Shown here: positions 56,614-64,000 of the stretch, piece by piece | Position numbering within the stretch: position 1 is the first letter of the stretch | Layout: every line of letters starts with the position of its first letter | Origin: Chlamydia avium 10DC88 | Lineage (GTDB): Bacteria; Chlamydiota; Chlamydiia; Chlamydiales; Chlamydiaceae | Assembly (NCBI RefSeq): GCF_000583875.1 | Contig: NZ_CP006571.1 | Location: 785,416 to 849,415, forward strand | Direction of reading: 5' to 3' | Length of the DNA: 64,000 bases | Translations under genes and position numbers: made by a program | Notes under the pieces: model-generated | What the model was told of the DNA's origin: nothing | Databases searched by the model: none | What the model saw: the letters and a program-made list of their open reading frames with translations, nothing else

Positions 56614-57894
56614 ATGTTTCGTCCAGAACAAAAACTTTCTTTAAAATACCTACCCTCGCTACGTATGCAACAAGGGTTGCATATGTTGCAATTCCCTATT
56701 ACGGAGCTATCTTCTTACTTGTTGCAACAAATTATTCATAACCCTTGTTTTGATCTTTCCTCTTTAGAGGAAGAGGAATGGTCTCCTTGTTTGTCTCTAC
56801 CTTCCATAGAAGTATCGCAACCTGAATCTCTTCTATCCTATCTTTATACTCAAATACAACATACTTTCGATAATCCACAAGACGTTCGGATAGCTCAACA
56901 CATTATAGGAAATCTATCTGAGCAAGGTTTATTGTCCATCCCTATTCAAGAACTGGCATTACAACTAGAAGTGCCAGTAGAAGAGATTGCCCAAATACAA
57001 ATCAAAATCCAGCATTTTCATCCTCTAGGCATAGCTTCGTCATCCCTACAAGATTACTGGTTATTCCTTTTGAAACATTCCTCTCATACACTAGCCTATA
57101 CTCTTATCAAGGACCACTACAATGCATTAAGGAATTGTGATTTCTCCTCTATAGCTAAAAAACTTCGCTGTTCTCCCAATCATCTTCTTAAATCCTTAAA
57201 AGATGCATTAACATCTATCCCTTGGTCTCCTGCTGCAGGTTATACCTCGCCTCGATCTTGTCCTCAGCCTTCTCTTCCTGATATTTATCTTAAATATGAA
57301 GTTGGCATTTGGGAGATTCACATTAACTCTCGAGGTCTGCCACCAATTAGAATTGACTCCCATGTTTTACATATTTACGAACAACTACCGGAACAAGAAA
57401 AAAAGAATCTAAAACACCAAATTCTTTCTGCAAAATGGTTGATCAAAAATTTAAAAAAACGAGAACAATTATTATTTGCTATTGTTGAGAAAATGCTTCC
57501 TTATCAAGAGAGTTTTCTTCTTGGGAAGTCTTCTGCTCCTCAAGCTCTTTCTGTAAAATTCCTAGCGGAAGAGCTACCTTATCACCAATCTACTTTATTC
57601 CGTGCTATAGAAAACAAAACTATTGCTACACCCAAAGGAATCTTCCCTTTAAAGTATTTATTTCCTCGACCTATTCATAATAGCACACAATCTAAAGAAA
57701 CAATTTTACGCTGGATTCATCAGTGGATCTCATCGGAAACTTCTCCTCTATCTGATGCCGATATTAGCAAAAGAATCTCAGAACAAGGTATTCCTTGTGC
57801 CCGACGTACAGTAGCTAAATACCGCGCTCAATTGAATATCCTGCCTGCGCACAAACGCCATAGATATGTAAAGCGGTTTTACAGCAAAACTTAA
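56614..57894 (+). CDS. rpoN: RNA polymerase sigma-54 factor RpoN
   Basis: 426 residues. Region I is Gln/Leu-rich (PSLRMQQGLHMLQFPITELS). The core-binding domain spans about 70-240, and the C-terminal part carries the helix-turn-helix and the RpoN box ARRTVAKYRAQL near residue 400. It directs polymerase to -24/-12 promoters with an AtoC/NtrC-type activator, which controls late developmental genes in Chlamydia. It ends 4 nt inside the convergent next gene. Confidence 0.95.
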   Translation: MFRPEQKLSLKYLPSLRMQQGLHMLQFPITELSSYLLQQIIHNPCFDLSSLEEEEWSPCLSLPSIEVSQPESLLSYLYTQIQHTFDNPQDVRIAQHIIGNLSEQGLLSIPIQELALQLEVPVEEIAQIQIKIQHFHPLGIASSSLQDYWLFLLKHSSHTLAYTLIKDHYNALRNCDFSSIAKKLRCSPNHLLKSLKDALTSIPWSPAAGYTSPRSCPQPSLPDIYLKYEVGIWEIHINSRGLPPIRIDSHVLHIYEQLPEQEKKNLKHQILSAKWLIKNLKKREQLLFAIVEKMLPYQESFLLGKSSAPQALSVKFLAEELPYHQSTLFRAIENKTIATPKGIFPLKYLFPRPIHNSTQSKETILRWIHQWISSETSPLSDADISKRISEQGIPCARRTVAKYRAQLNILPAHKRHRYVKRFYSKT

Positions 57895-58688
57895 GCAAAA
57901 TAAGCAATATAGATCTGTTGCCAACGTACACTTTTTAATTTTTGTTCTCTGGCATATTTTTCAAGAACAGGAATGGGCTGTGTTGCAAACATACGAATTT
58001 CAGCATCAGTAAGTCTCAACAAAACCCATAAGGGAGGGATACCTAACATCTTACGAATTTTTTTCTTAGCACGATAGAAGTAACGCTGAACAATACATAG
58101 TCGTGTACCAAAATATACAGGAGCCGCAAGAAGACAGGCGAATCCTAATAAAGGAGCCCAGAAAGTAATTCCCAAACCTAAAAGAACAAAAAAGAATAAA
58201 CAATAACTTTCCCCCGGGGAACGAAATAAAGGGCCTAGAAATCTCCTCCAAATAAAAGTAGATGTTTGGTAAGCTAAAACTTCTTCAAACATAGGCTCAT
58301 AGAATTTCACGCGTGCAGCATGAACAGCTTCATGTGCGAGAATTTCTTCCTTAGAATATATACAAAACCATCGAACAGCCTTACGTAAATGCTTGCGAAG
58401 CTGTATCGTAACTCGATTATTTGCTATCCATGTGCATCCTGCTTCCCAAACATCCATGCCTTCATCCGAATAGATAACTTCTAGATGCGTGGGATTGATA
58501 TCAAACATATCTTGAAGTCTAGAAGGAAACGGAGTGGGTTGCTCTGGAGCATTGTCAAAAATTTCCTCAACACGATACAAAAAAGGAGGCTTTAATTCTT
58601 CAGGACCTGCGATAATCCCTTGTTTATTCAAACTGAGCAAGTCATCATCTAAAGATTTAGGAGGAATTAAAAATTCTAACTTCTTCAC
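57891..58688 (-). CDS. Conserved chlamydial membrane protein with HEXXH-like motif (CT642-like)
   Basis: 265 residues. Two adjacent transmembrane helices lie near 166-205. Upstream of them, LAHEAVHAARVKF (about 122-134) contains HEAVH, the zinc-metalloprotease pattern HExxH; no more distal ligand is identified with confidence. A membrane metallopeptidase is therefore possible but unproven. It is convergent with rpoN, overlapping it by 4 nt. Confidence 0.8.
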   Translation of the reverse strand: MKKLEFLIPPKSLDDDLLSLNKQGIIAGPEELKPPFLYRVEEIFDNAPEQPTPFPSRLQDMFDINPTHLEVIYSDEGMDVWEAGCTWIANNRVTIQLRKHLRKAVRWFCIYSKEEILAHEAVHAARVKFYEPMFEEVLAYQTSTFIWRRFLGPLFRSPGESYCLFFFVLLGLGITFWAPLLGFACLLAAPVYFGTRLCIVQRYFYRAKKKIRKMLGIPPLWVLLRLTDAEIRMFATQPIPVLEKYAREQKLKSVRWQQIYIAYFA

Positions 58689-59090
58689 ATTTCAACCATT
58701 TTTTATCTAGATAAATCGTGCAATAAACTTAAAAATACTTGACGAAGTTTCTCTTTTATATAGGATTTCTAGGACTAATATTCCCTAATTATTACATTAT
58801 TCCCTTGAAAAGAATCTACCTCTAAATAACCATAGGGCATACTAGGACTTACGAAATCTTTAATTTGAAAAATTGAATGGCGTGCTTTAAGTTATGTATT
58901 CATGACAAATCCTAGTAAAACAAGAGAATAATTTCTCTTTCTAGATTTGGGAAGTTCTCCTTTATTAATTTAAGAGAATTACTTCTAAAAATTCTTCTTT
59001 CCCGTTCTTGTAACGACGAAGTAAGTAATTTTGGTAGAAAACTTGCAATAAATAGCAATTGGCTGCATGAGAATTGTTTTAGGTAGGAAC
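58689..59090. other. Long intergenic region upstream of topA
   Basis: About 400 nt without a gene in a tightly packed genome. A promoter-like TTGACG-N16-TAGGAT lies at 58739-58766 on the + strand, more than 380 nt before topA. It could start a long topA leader or a small RNA. No tRNA, convincing ORF or strong terminator was found; a weak AGAGAA/TTCTCT pairing occurs near 58922-58937. Confidence 0.5.
58739..58766 (+). promoter_or_regulatory. Promoter-like sequence far upstream of topA
   Basis: TTGACG (58739-58744), 16-nt spacer, TAGGAT (58761-58766). Good -35, moderate -10. The distance to topA (about 390 nt) suggests a long leader or an independent RNA. Confidence 0.4.
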
Positions 59091-59155
59091 AAAAACAATA
59101 AAAAAGGAGAGGCGTTTTTTCTCCGAGCTCAAGCACGGAGTTCGCCATTGAGTTA
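59091..59155 (+). promoter_or_regulatory. Structured leader of topA: A-rich GGAG box plus two-tier hairpin
   Basis: AAAAACAATAAAAAAGGAG at 59091-59109 is identical to the box before sctL. Then GGCG (59111-59114) can pair with CGCC (59143-59146), enclosing an inner stem CTCCG (59121-59125)/CGGAG (59136-59140). ATG follows 9 nt after the outer stem. The only ribosome-site-like bases near ATG are a weak GAG. GGAG can alternatively pair with CTCC (59121-59124), which would hide it, so a two-state switch is possible. Confidence 0.5.
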
Positions 59156-61750
59156 ATGAAAAAGTCCTTAATCATAGTGGAATCCCCAGCTAAAATTAAA
59201 ACTTTACAAAAGCTCTTAGGAAAAGGTTTTGTTTTTGCTTCATCGTTAGGACATGTCGTTGATCTTCCTGCTAAAGAATTTGGTATCGACATAGATCATG
59301 ATTTTGAACCTATTTATCGTGTTCTTCCTGAAAAACAAGAAGTGATTAACCATATTTGCAAGTTAGCAAAAAGTTGTGACGTTGTTTACTTATCTCCTGA
59401 TCCTGATAGAGAAGGAGAAGCTATCGCTTGGCATATTGCTCAACAACTTCCTGAAAATATAAAAACACAACGAATTGCTTTTAATGCAATCACCAAAAGT
59501 GCTGTTACTGAAGCCTTAAAACATCCTAGACCTATTGATATGGCTTTAGTTAATGCTCAACAAGCACGGCGCTTATTAGACCGCATTGTAGGTTATAAAA
59601 TTTCCCCTATCTTAAGCCGTAAACTTCAACAACGATCGGGAATATCTGCGGGACGCGTACAATCCGTAGCATTAAAACTTGTTGTGGACAGAGAAAAAGC
59701 CATAGAAGCTTTTATTCCTACTGAATACTGGAATATTCGTGTTCTTCTTCAAGATCCACAAACATCAAAAACCTTTTGGGCACATTTGTACTCTGCAGAT
59801 GGGAAAAAATGGGAAAAAGAACTTCCTAAGGGAAAAACAACCGAAGACATTCTATTAATTAATTCTGAAACTACAGCACAACAGTATATTCAACAACTAG
59901 AAAACACTTCATACCGTGTGACACGTGTAGAAGCAAAAGAAAAACGTCGTCATGCATCTCCTCCATTTATCACATCCACATTACAACAAGAAGCAAGTCG
60001 ACATTTTAGATTTTCTTCATCTAAAACCATGTCTATTGCTCAAACTTTATATGAAGGTGTAGAACTAGGTAATGAAGACGTAACAGGATTAATTACTTAT
60101 ATGCGTACTGATTCTACGCGTATTGATCCTGAAGCCTTATCAACAGTCCGAAACTATATTCAAACAACATTTGGTTCCGAATATCTACCTCAGTCCCCCA
60201 ATCTCTTTGCTACAAAAAAAATGACTCAAGATGCTCATGAAGCCATTCGTCCTACAGATATCCGGTTATCTCCAGATAAGCTACAGGACAAACTATCTGA
60301 TGAGCAATTTAAATTATATTCTTTGATCTGGAAACGCTTCATTGCCTCGCAAATGAATCCTGCGATTTATGATACTTTGACGTTAACGATTTCCACAAAT
60401 GTGAGAATCGATTTACGTGCTTCAGGTTCTGTATTAAAGTTTCGCGGTTTTCTAGCTGTATATGAAGAAAAACATGATGATGATCCTGATCAGGAAGATA
60501 ATCCCTCCCTCCCTCAATTACATGCACAAGATGTCCTAGAAAAAATTCAAGTTACTGCAGAGCAAGCTTTTACCAAGCCCCTCCCTAGATTTACGGAAGC
60601 CTCCTTAATTAAAGAGCTAGAAAAATCTGGTATAGGTCGTCCTTCAACCTATGCAACAATTATGAACAAAATTCAGAATCGCGAATATACAATTAAAGAA
60701 AATCAGCGCTTACATCCCACTGAATTAGGGAAAATTATTTCTCAATTTCTAGAAACAAATTTTCCTAGAATTATGGATATTGGTTTCACTGCATTCATGG
60801 AAGATGAATTAGAACTGATTGCTGATAATAAAAAATCGTGGAAATTGCTTCTCAAAGAGTTTTGGGATCAATTTCTTCCCGTGGTTACAAAAGTAGAAAA
60901 AGAAGCGGTTATCCCACGTATCATCACTGATACTCCCTGCTCAGCATGTCATAAAGGAAAACTTGTAAAAATCTGGTCTAAAAACCGCTACTTTTATGGG
61001 TGTTCAGAATATCCAGAGTGTGATTTTAAAACATCAGAAGAAGAGCTTACCTTTAACAAAGACGATTATGCTAAAGAAACAGCATGGGATAGTCCCTGTC
61101 CTTTATGCGGAGGACCTATGAAAATCCGTCATGGGCGCTTCGGTACTTTTTTAGGATGTTTAAACTATCCTAAATGTCGTGGCACAATTACCCTACATAA
61201 AAAAGGAGAGGAAGTCAAAGAAGAAGAAACACCTCATTGTCCTGCTATTGGATGTTCGGGGAAAATCCTAAAGAAACGCTCTCGATATAATAAAACATTT
61301 TATTCTTGTTCGGAGTATCCTGACTGTAGTGTTATTGGCAATTCTATAGATGCAGTAATCAATAAATATACTGGAACAGAGAAAACTCCTTACAAAAAGA
61401 AAAGCACTAAAAAGAAAGCAACTGAGAAAAATAATAAAACCAAAAATGCCTCGTTAAAGAAAAAAGCTTCTTCAAGTAAGGGCGCATTACTCATGCCCTC
61501 TCCAGAACTATCACAAATCCTTGGTAAAGAACCTATAACACGCGGAGAAGCAATTAAAAAGGTTTGGGAATATATTAAGGACTCCCAACTTCAAGATCCT
61601 ACAAACAAAAAAAGATTAATTCCTGACGATAAATTTCAAAAGATTATTGGCACAGATCCTATCGATATGTTCCAACTACCGAAATTGTTAAATCAACATT
61701 TATCTAAAATCGATGGCGAGTCCCCATATCCCTCGTCCGATTCTTCATAA
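59156..61750 (+). CDS. topA: DNA topoisomerase I with C-terminal SWIB domain
   Basis: 864 residues. The Toprim domain opens with KKSLIIVESPAKIKTLQKLL and holds DPDREGEAIAWH. The catalytic Tyr is in GLITYMRTDSTRI (about 315-327). Three zinc-ribbon-like modules follow (CSACHKG...CSEYPEC, CPLCGGP...CLNYPKC, CPAIGCSG...CSEYPDC; about 598-730). After a Lys-rich linker, residues 775-850 form a SWIB/MDM2-type domain (LMPSPELSQILGKEPITRGE, KKVWEYIKDSQLQDP, LIPDDKFQKIIG). It relaxes negative supercoils, which regulate chlamydial development. Its 3' end overlaps dusB by 58 nt. Confidence 0.95.
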   Translation: MKKSLIIVESPAKIKTLQKLLGKGFVFASSLGHVVDLPAKEFGIDIDHDFEPIYRVLPEKQEVINHICKLAKSCDVVYLSPDPDREGEAIAWHIAQQLPENIKTQRIAFNAITKSAVTEALKHPRPIDMALVNAQQARRLLDRIVGYKISPILSRKLQQRSGISAGRVQSVALKLVVDREKAIEAFIPTEYWNIRVLLQDPQTSKTFWAHLYSADGKKWEKELPKGKTTEDILLINSETTAQQYIQQLENTSYRVTRVEAKEKRRHASPPFITSTLQQEASRHFRFSSSKTMSIAQTLYEGVELGNEDVTGLITYMRTDSTRIDPEALSTVRNYIQTTFGSEYLPQSPNLFATKKMTQDAHEAIRPTDIRLSPDKLQDKLSDEQFKLYSLIWKRFIASQMNPAIYDTLTLTISTNVRIDLRASGSVLKFRGFLAVYEEKHDDDPDQEDNPSLPQLHAQDVLEKIQVTAEQAFTKPLPRFTEASLIKELEKSGIGRPSTYATIMNKIQNREYTIKENQRLHPTELGKIISQFLETNFPRIMDIGFTAFMEDELELIADNKKSWKLLLKEFWDQFLPVVTKVEKEAVIPRIITDTPCSACHKGKLVKIWSKNRYFYGCSEYPECDFKTSEEELTFNKDDYAKETAWDSPCPLCGGPMKIRHGRFGTFLGCLNYPKCRGTITLHKKGEEVKEEETPHCPAIGCSGKILKKRSRYNKTFYSCSEYPDCSVIGNSIDAVINKYTGTEKTPYKKKSTKKKATEKNNKTKNASLKKKASSSKGALLMPSPELSQILGKEPITRGEAIKKVWEYIKDSQLQDPTNKKRLIPDDKFQKIIGTDPIDMFQLPKLLNQHLSKIDGESPYPSSDSS

Positions 61751-62712
61751 GAATCAATAAGCTGATATACTTCTTTTGAGGTTGTAGCTCGAGATAGTGC
61801 GGAACGAAGTAAACGTACATTAAAAGCGCATTTTAAGTAATGCCCACATAGTTTACGTGTTTCTACAAGCAGTTTTTCTTCACTTTGATAATACTCTTCC
61901 ACCCATCGTAAATGCTGTACAAAGGCATGCTTTCTTTGGTGAAAAGAAATTTTTTGATAAGTGCCTGTATTCAGATAATCCTGTACTTGTTGAGCTATCC
62001 AAGGAGAACCCATGGTACCTCGAGCAATAAGAATACCATCGCAATTCGTGGTTTCTAACATAAGCTTAGCTGATTCTGGAGAAAACACATCACCATTCCC
62101 AAATACGGGAAACTCCGGGCCTGCAGCAATTTTTGCCCGTTTTATATAACTCCAATTACTTGCACCAACATAACCCTGAGCACGTGTTCTTCCATGTACA
62201 AAAACAGCACTAGCACCTGACTCTTTAATAATACGCACAGTCTCTTCGACATTAATATTATGTTCATCCCACCCTGAACGTATTTTTACAGTAACGGGAA
62301 TAGCTACGGATTCAACAATTTTTTCTATTATTCTTCCTATAAGCTCGGGAGTCTTTAATAAACCGGATCCACTACCATCTTTGGTAATCCTATCTGTAGG
62401 GCAACCACAATTCAAATCGATGATATCAAAACCTAAATTTTCTAATACTTTAGCAGCTTCTCCCGCCATCTGAGGACAACTACCACATAATTGCCCTCCT
62501 ATAGGCCGCATAGCTTCAGAATATGTTAATAACTTTAGTGTTCTCGCGGGGGAATAATGTAGACCTTCGACTTTGACCATTTCACAAAACATCAATGCGG
62601 GACTATATATAGATGACATCCTCCTATAGGGATAATCCGAAAATCCTGCTAAAGGTGCGTAAACTATAGGGGAACGAAGACGAAGATTTTTTATATATAT
62701 TGAAGAAGCCAT
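61693..62712 (-). CDS. dusB: tRNA-dihydrouridine synthase
   Basis: 339 residues from ATG 62712 (MASSIYIKNLRLRSPIVYAP), chosen because the family begins close to this PLAGFSDYPYR block; an upstream ATG at 62784 would add 24 atypical residues. FMN-barrel motifs include APLAGFSD, the catalytic-Cys LNCGCPTDRITKDGSGSG, VTVKIRSGWDE, VFVHGRTRAQGY and GNGDVFSPESA. It reduces uridines in tRNA D-loops. The start lies within the yggT end (22-nt overlap), and the last 19 codons overlap topA on the other strand. Confidence 0.92.
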   Translation of the reverse strand: MASSIYIKNLRLRSPIVYAPLAGFSDYPYRRMSSIYSPALMFCEMVKVEGLHYSPARTLKLLTYSEAMRPIGGQLCGSCPQMAGEAAKVLENLGFDIIDLNCGCPTDRITKDGSGSGLLKTPELIGRIIEKIVESVAIPVTVKIRSGWDEHNINVEETVRIIKESGASAVFVHGRTRAQGYVGASNWSYIKRAKIAAGPEFPVFGNGDVFSPESAKLMLETTNCDGILIARGTMGSPWIAQQVQDYLNTGTYQKISFHQRKHAFVQHLRWVEEYYQSEEKLLVETRKLCGHYLKCAFNVRLLRSALSRATTSKEVYQLIDSYEESDEGYGDSPSILDKC

Positions 62713-62986
62713 GAAGCATGAAAAATATGAATAACAATAAACCGTAGGGCTCGTATTACAATAAAAGGAACGGCTTCCAAACAAAGAAGAGCAATCAAAG
62801 GACTGATATCAATAAAACCGATCCGAGGAATAAATTTTCTAAATAATGCTAAATAAGGATCTACCAGCTTTAAAATATACCGATACCACAAGGCATTACG
62901 AGACTCAGGAATCCAAGAAGCTAAAATATACACTAAAATAAAAAACTATAAACATTAATAGCGGTTCTCAAAAAATAAGATACCAT
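62691..62986 (-). pseudogene. YggT-family membrane protein (CT645-like), split by an apparent 1-base deletion
   Basis: From ATG 62986 (MVSYFLRTAINVYSF) the frame stops at TAG after 17 codons. Adding one T to the T6 run (A6 at 62940-62945 on the + strand) continues as FILVYILASWIPESRNALWY, then the YggT signature DPYLALFRKFIPRIGFIDIS and a second helix LIALLCLEAVPFIVIRAL, giving 98 residues. YggT proteins have two hydrophobic helices and are linked to membrane organisation and division in other bacteria. The 3' end overlaps dusB. Homopolymer error is likely. Confidence 0.72.
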
Positions 62987-63081
62987 TTCTTTTCCCTTTA
63001 TAAACAATTAATATGTGTTTTTCTTGAAAAACAGCCTTTTATTCTTTAAAATGATTATCTTTATTTTAAACATGTTGCGCT

Positions 63082-64000
63082 ATGAACTTTAAACTACCCA
63101 TATACCGCATTGGGGTAACCCAGGATATAAATAATACAATTAAAATAGCAATCTTACAGAAAACATGTAAAGAATGGATAGTTGCCTATTGCGCACATAT
63201 TGGTGAAAACAATACGGAGCTCCTTCCTAAAAAATATCGCGAAGCTCTCTGTATTTTTTCTCTAAAAGGCAGTGATAGCTTAATCAAAAGCTCCTTGTCT
63301 TCTTTAAAGAATAAAAGAAATATTTTAAAAACTACTTTAACAGACTTAGAAACTCATGCCATTTTCCCTTGGGAATCCCTAGTCATCTCTCCTCACATAG
63401 GGAAAAAAGATGCCTGTAAGACAACACCTATTACACTATGGATCACACAAAAAGATACCATAGAACGAAAAGTGAGCCTTCTACACCAATCCCAGGTTTT
63501 TCCTGATACAATATCCTGTCAACCTGCAGATATTTTCTTCTTAGCTCAACAAACACCGTTAAAAGCTTTACCCGCTTATTTTCTAATTTATACCGGCTCT
63601 TTGGAAACTACCTGCCTATTTGTCAAAAATGAATCCGTACTAGTCTCTCGCTCCTTCCACAACTCTTCTCCAGAGTATCATGAAAATATTGTAACAACCC
63701 TAAACTATATCAAAGATACCTACCCTACAATACCTCTATCTGTCATTCATGTGATGGGGTTGTCACCTGAACTTAAAAAATCATTAGAACAAAAAATTAA
63801 TTTACCGTTAGTTCCCTGCCAAATAACAACCTTAAATGTAGACGAAGACACCTGGTTAAACTATGGCGACGCAATTATCTCAGCCTACCACGGGACATCT
63901 AGAAAGATTGTTGCATTTCCCTATAACCCTATGTTTAACTCCACTGCCTCACAAAAGTTCTGGCTAAAACGCACAACACGACTTATTAGCAAATTCGCCT
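63082..64000 (+). CDS. GspL/PilM-like protein (CT646-like), 3' end outside window
   Basis: 306 residues are visible from ATG 63082 to the window end without a stop. No signal peptide is seen. The layout resembles the actin-like cytoplasmic domain of PilM/GspL: PAYFLIYTGSLETTCLFVKN, an Arg-bearing VLVSRSFHN strand, NIVTTLNYIKDTYPTIPLSV, then VIHVMGLSPELKKSLEQKIN and YGDAIISAYHG. The last visible residues (FWLKRTTRLISKFA) resemble the basic segment before the transmembrane helix of GspL or PilN. This would supply a T2SS platform part missing from the gsp operon at 4658-13831. Inference only; conserved in Chlamydia at this place. Confidence 0.75.
   Translation, partial: MNFKLPIYRIGVTQDINNTIKIAILQKTCKEWIVAYCAHIGENNTELLPKKYREALCIFSLKGSDSLIKSSLSSLKNKRNILKTTLTDLETHAIFPWESLVISPHIGKKDACKTTPITLWITQKDTIERKVSLLHQSQVFPDTISCQPADIFFLAQQTPLKALPAYFLIYTGSLETTCLFVKNESVLVSRSFHNSSPEYHENIVTTLNYIKDTYPTIPLSVIHVMGLSPELKKSLEQKINLPLVPCQITTLNVDEDTWLNYGDAIISAYHGTSRKIVAFPYNPMFNSTASQKFWLKRTTRLISKFA

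Noticed and set aside
58912..59292. 126-codon minus-strand frame across the topA start
   Set aside because: It covers the topA 5' end antisense, has Ser/Phe/Leu low-complexity content and no ribosome site.
60990..61220. AATAAAAAAGGAGAGG-like sequence inside topA near 61198 as a further copy of the leader box
   Set aside because: Only the last 10 or so bases match, it is in coding sequence, and no start codon or two-tier hairpin follows.

Overview
The window is chromosomal DNA of a Chlamydia species. It is AT-rich, densely packed and almost syntenic with the conserved chlamydial block known from C. trachomatis as CT559-CT609. It then jumps to homologues of CT642-CT646 (hypothetical protein, topA, dus, yggT-like, CT646). 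That rpoN/CT642/topA junction suggests the C. pneumoniae/C. psittaci/C. abortus/C. caviae/C. felis lineage rather than C. trachomatis/C. muridarum. The species cannot be fixed from the sequence alone. CT numbers below are recalled from synteny, not from a search.

Layout. 1-4595 (+): type III secretion core genes sctJ (cut by the window edge), a SctK-position protein, sctL, sctR, sctS, sctT. 4658-13831 (-): a type II secretion operon read CT573, gspD, gspE, gspF, gspG, two more pseudopilin-like genes, a GspK-position protein, then a membrane protein. 13950-16762 (-): pepP and mutL. 16985-20880 (+): translocator operon (LcrH-type chaperone, CT577, copB, copD). 20939-29088: a DMT permease, thrS, a ParA/Pgp6-like pair, CT584, trpS, uvrB. 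29219-37426 (+): eno, the phosphatase-sensor rsbU with a degenerate, frameshifted paralogue, and a large unknown protein. 37430-44153 (-): sdhCAB, tatD, dsbD. 44320-48631 (+): a complete Tol-Pal-type cluster (exbB/tolQ, exbD/tolR, TolA-like, tolB, pal, LysM protein). 48731-57894: CT602, ahpC, tRNA-Arg, a GroEL paralogue, a NamZ-type muramidase, rdgB, a small protein, ung, uvrD/pcrA, rpoN. 57891-64000: a hypothetical, topA with a SWIB tail, dusB, yggT and a truncated GspL/PilM-like gene.

Two observations stand out. First, sctL and topA, 57 kb apart, have the same unusual leader. An identical 19-nt A-rich sequence ending in GGAG lies about 50 nt before the start. It is followed by a two-tier hairpin (outer stem, internal loop, inner stem) with different stem sequences, and then by 8-9 nt before ATG. 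Neither gene has a strong Shine-Dalgarno at normal distance; folding the hairpin would place GGAG at about normal distance. This may be an undescribed structured-spacer translation element. Second, five genes (CT566, CT589, exbB, rdgB, yggT homologues) are each split by one 1-base shift in an A/T run of 5-7. Correcting the base restores a full-length protein in every case. Because exbB is among them, sequencing or assembly homopolymer error is the leading explanation, with transcriptional slippage and true decay as alternatives.

No insertion sequences, prophage, CRISPR arrays or rRNA genes were seen.
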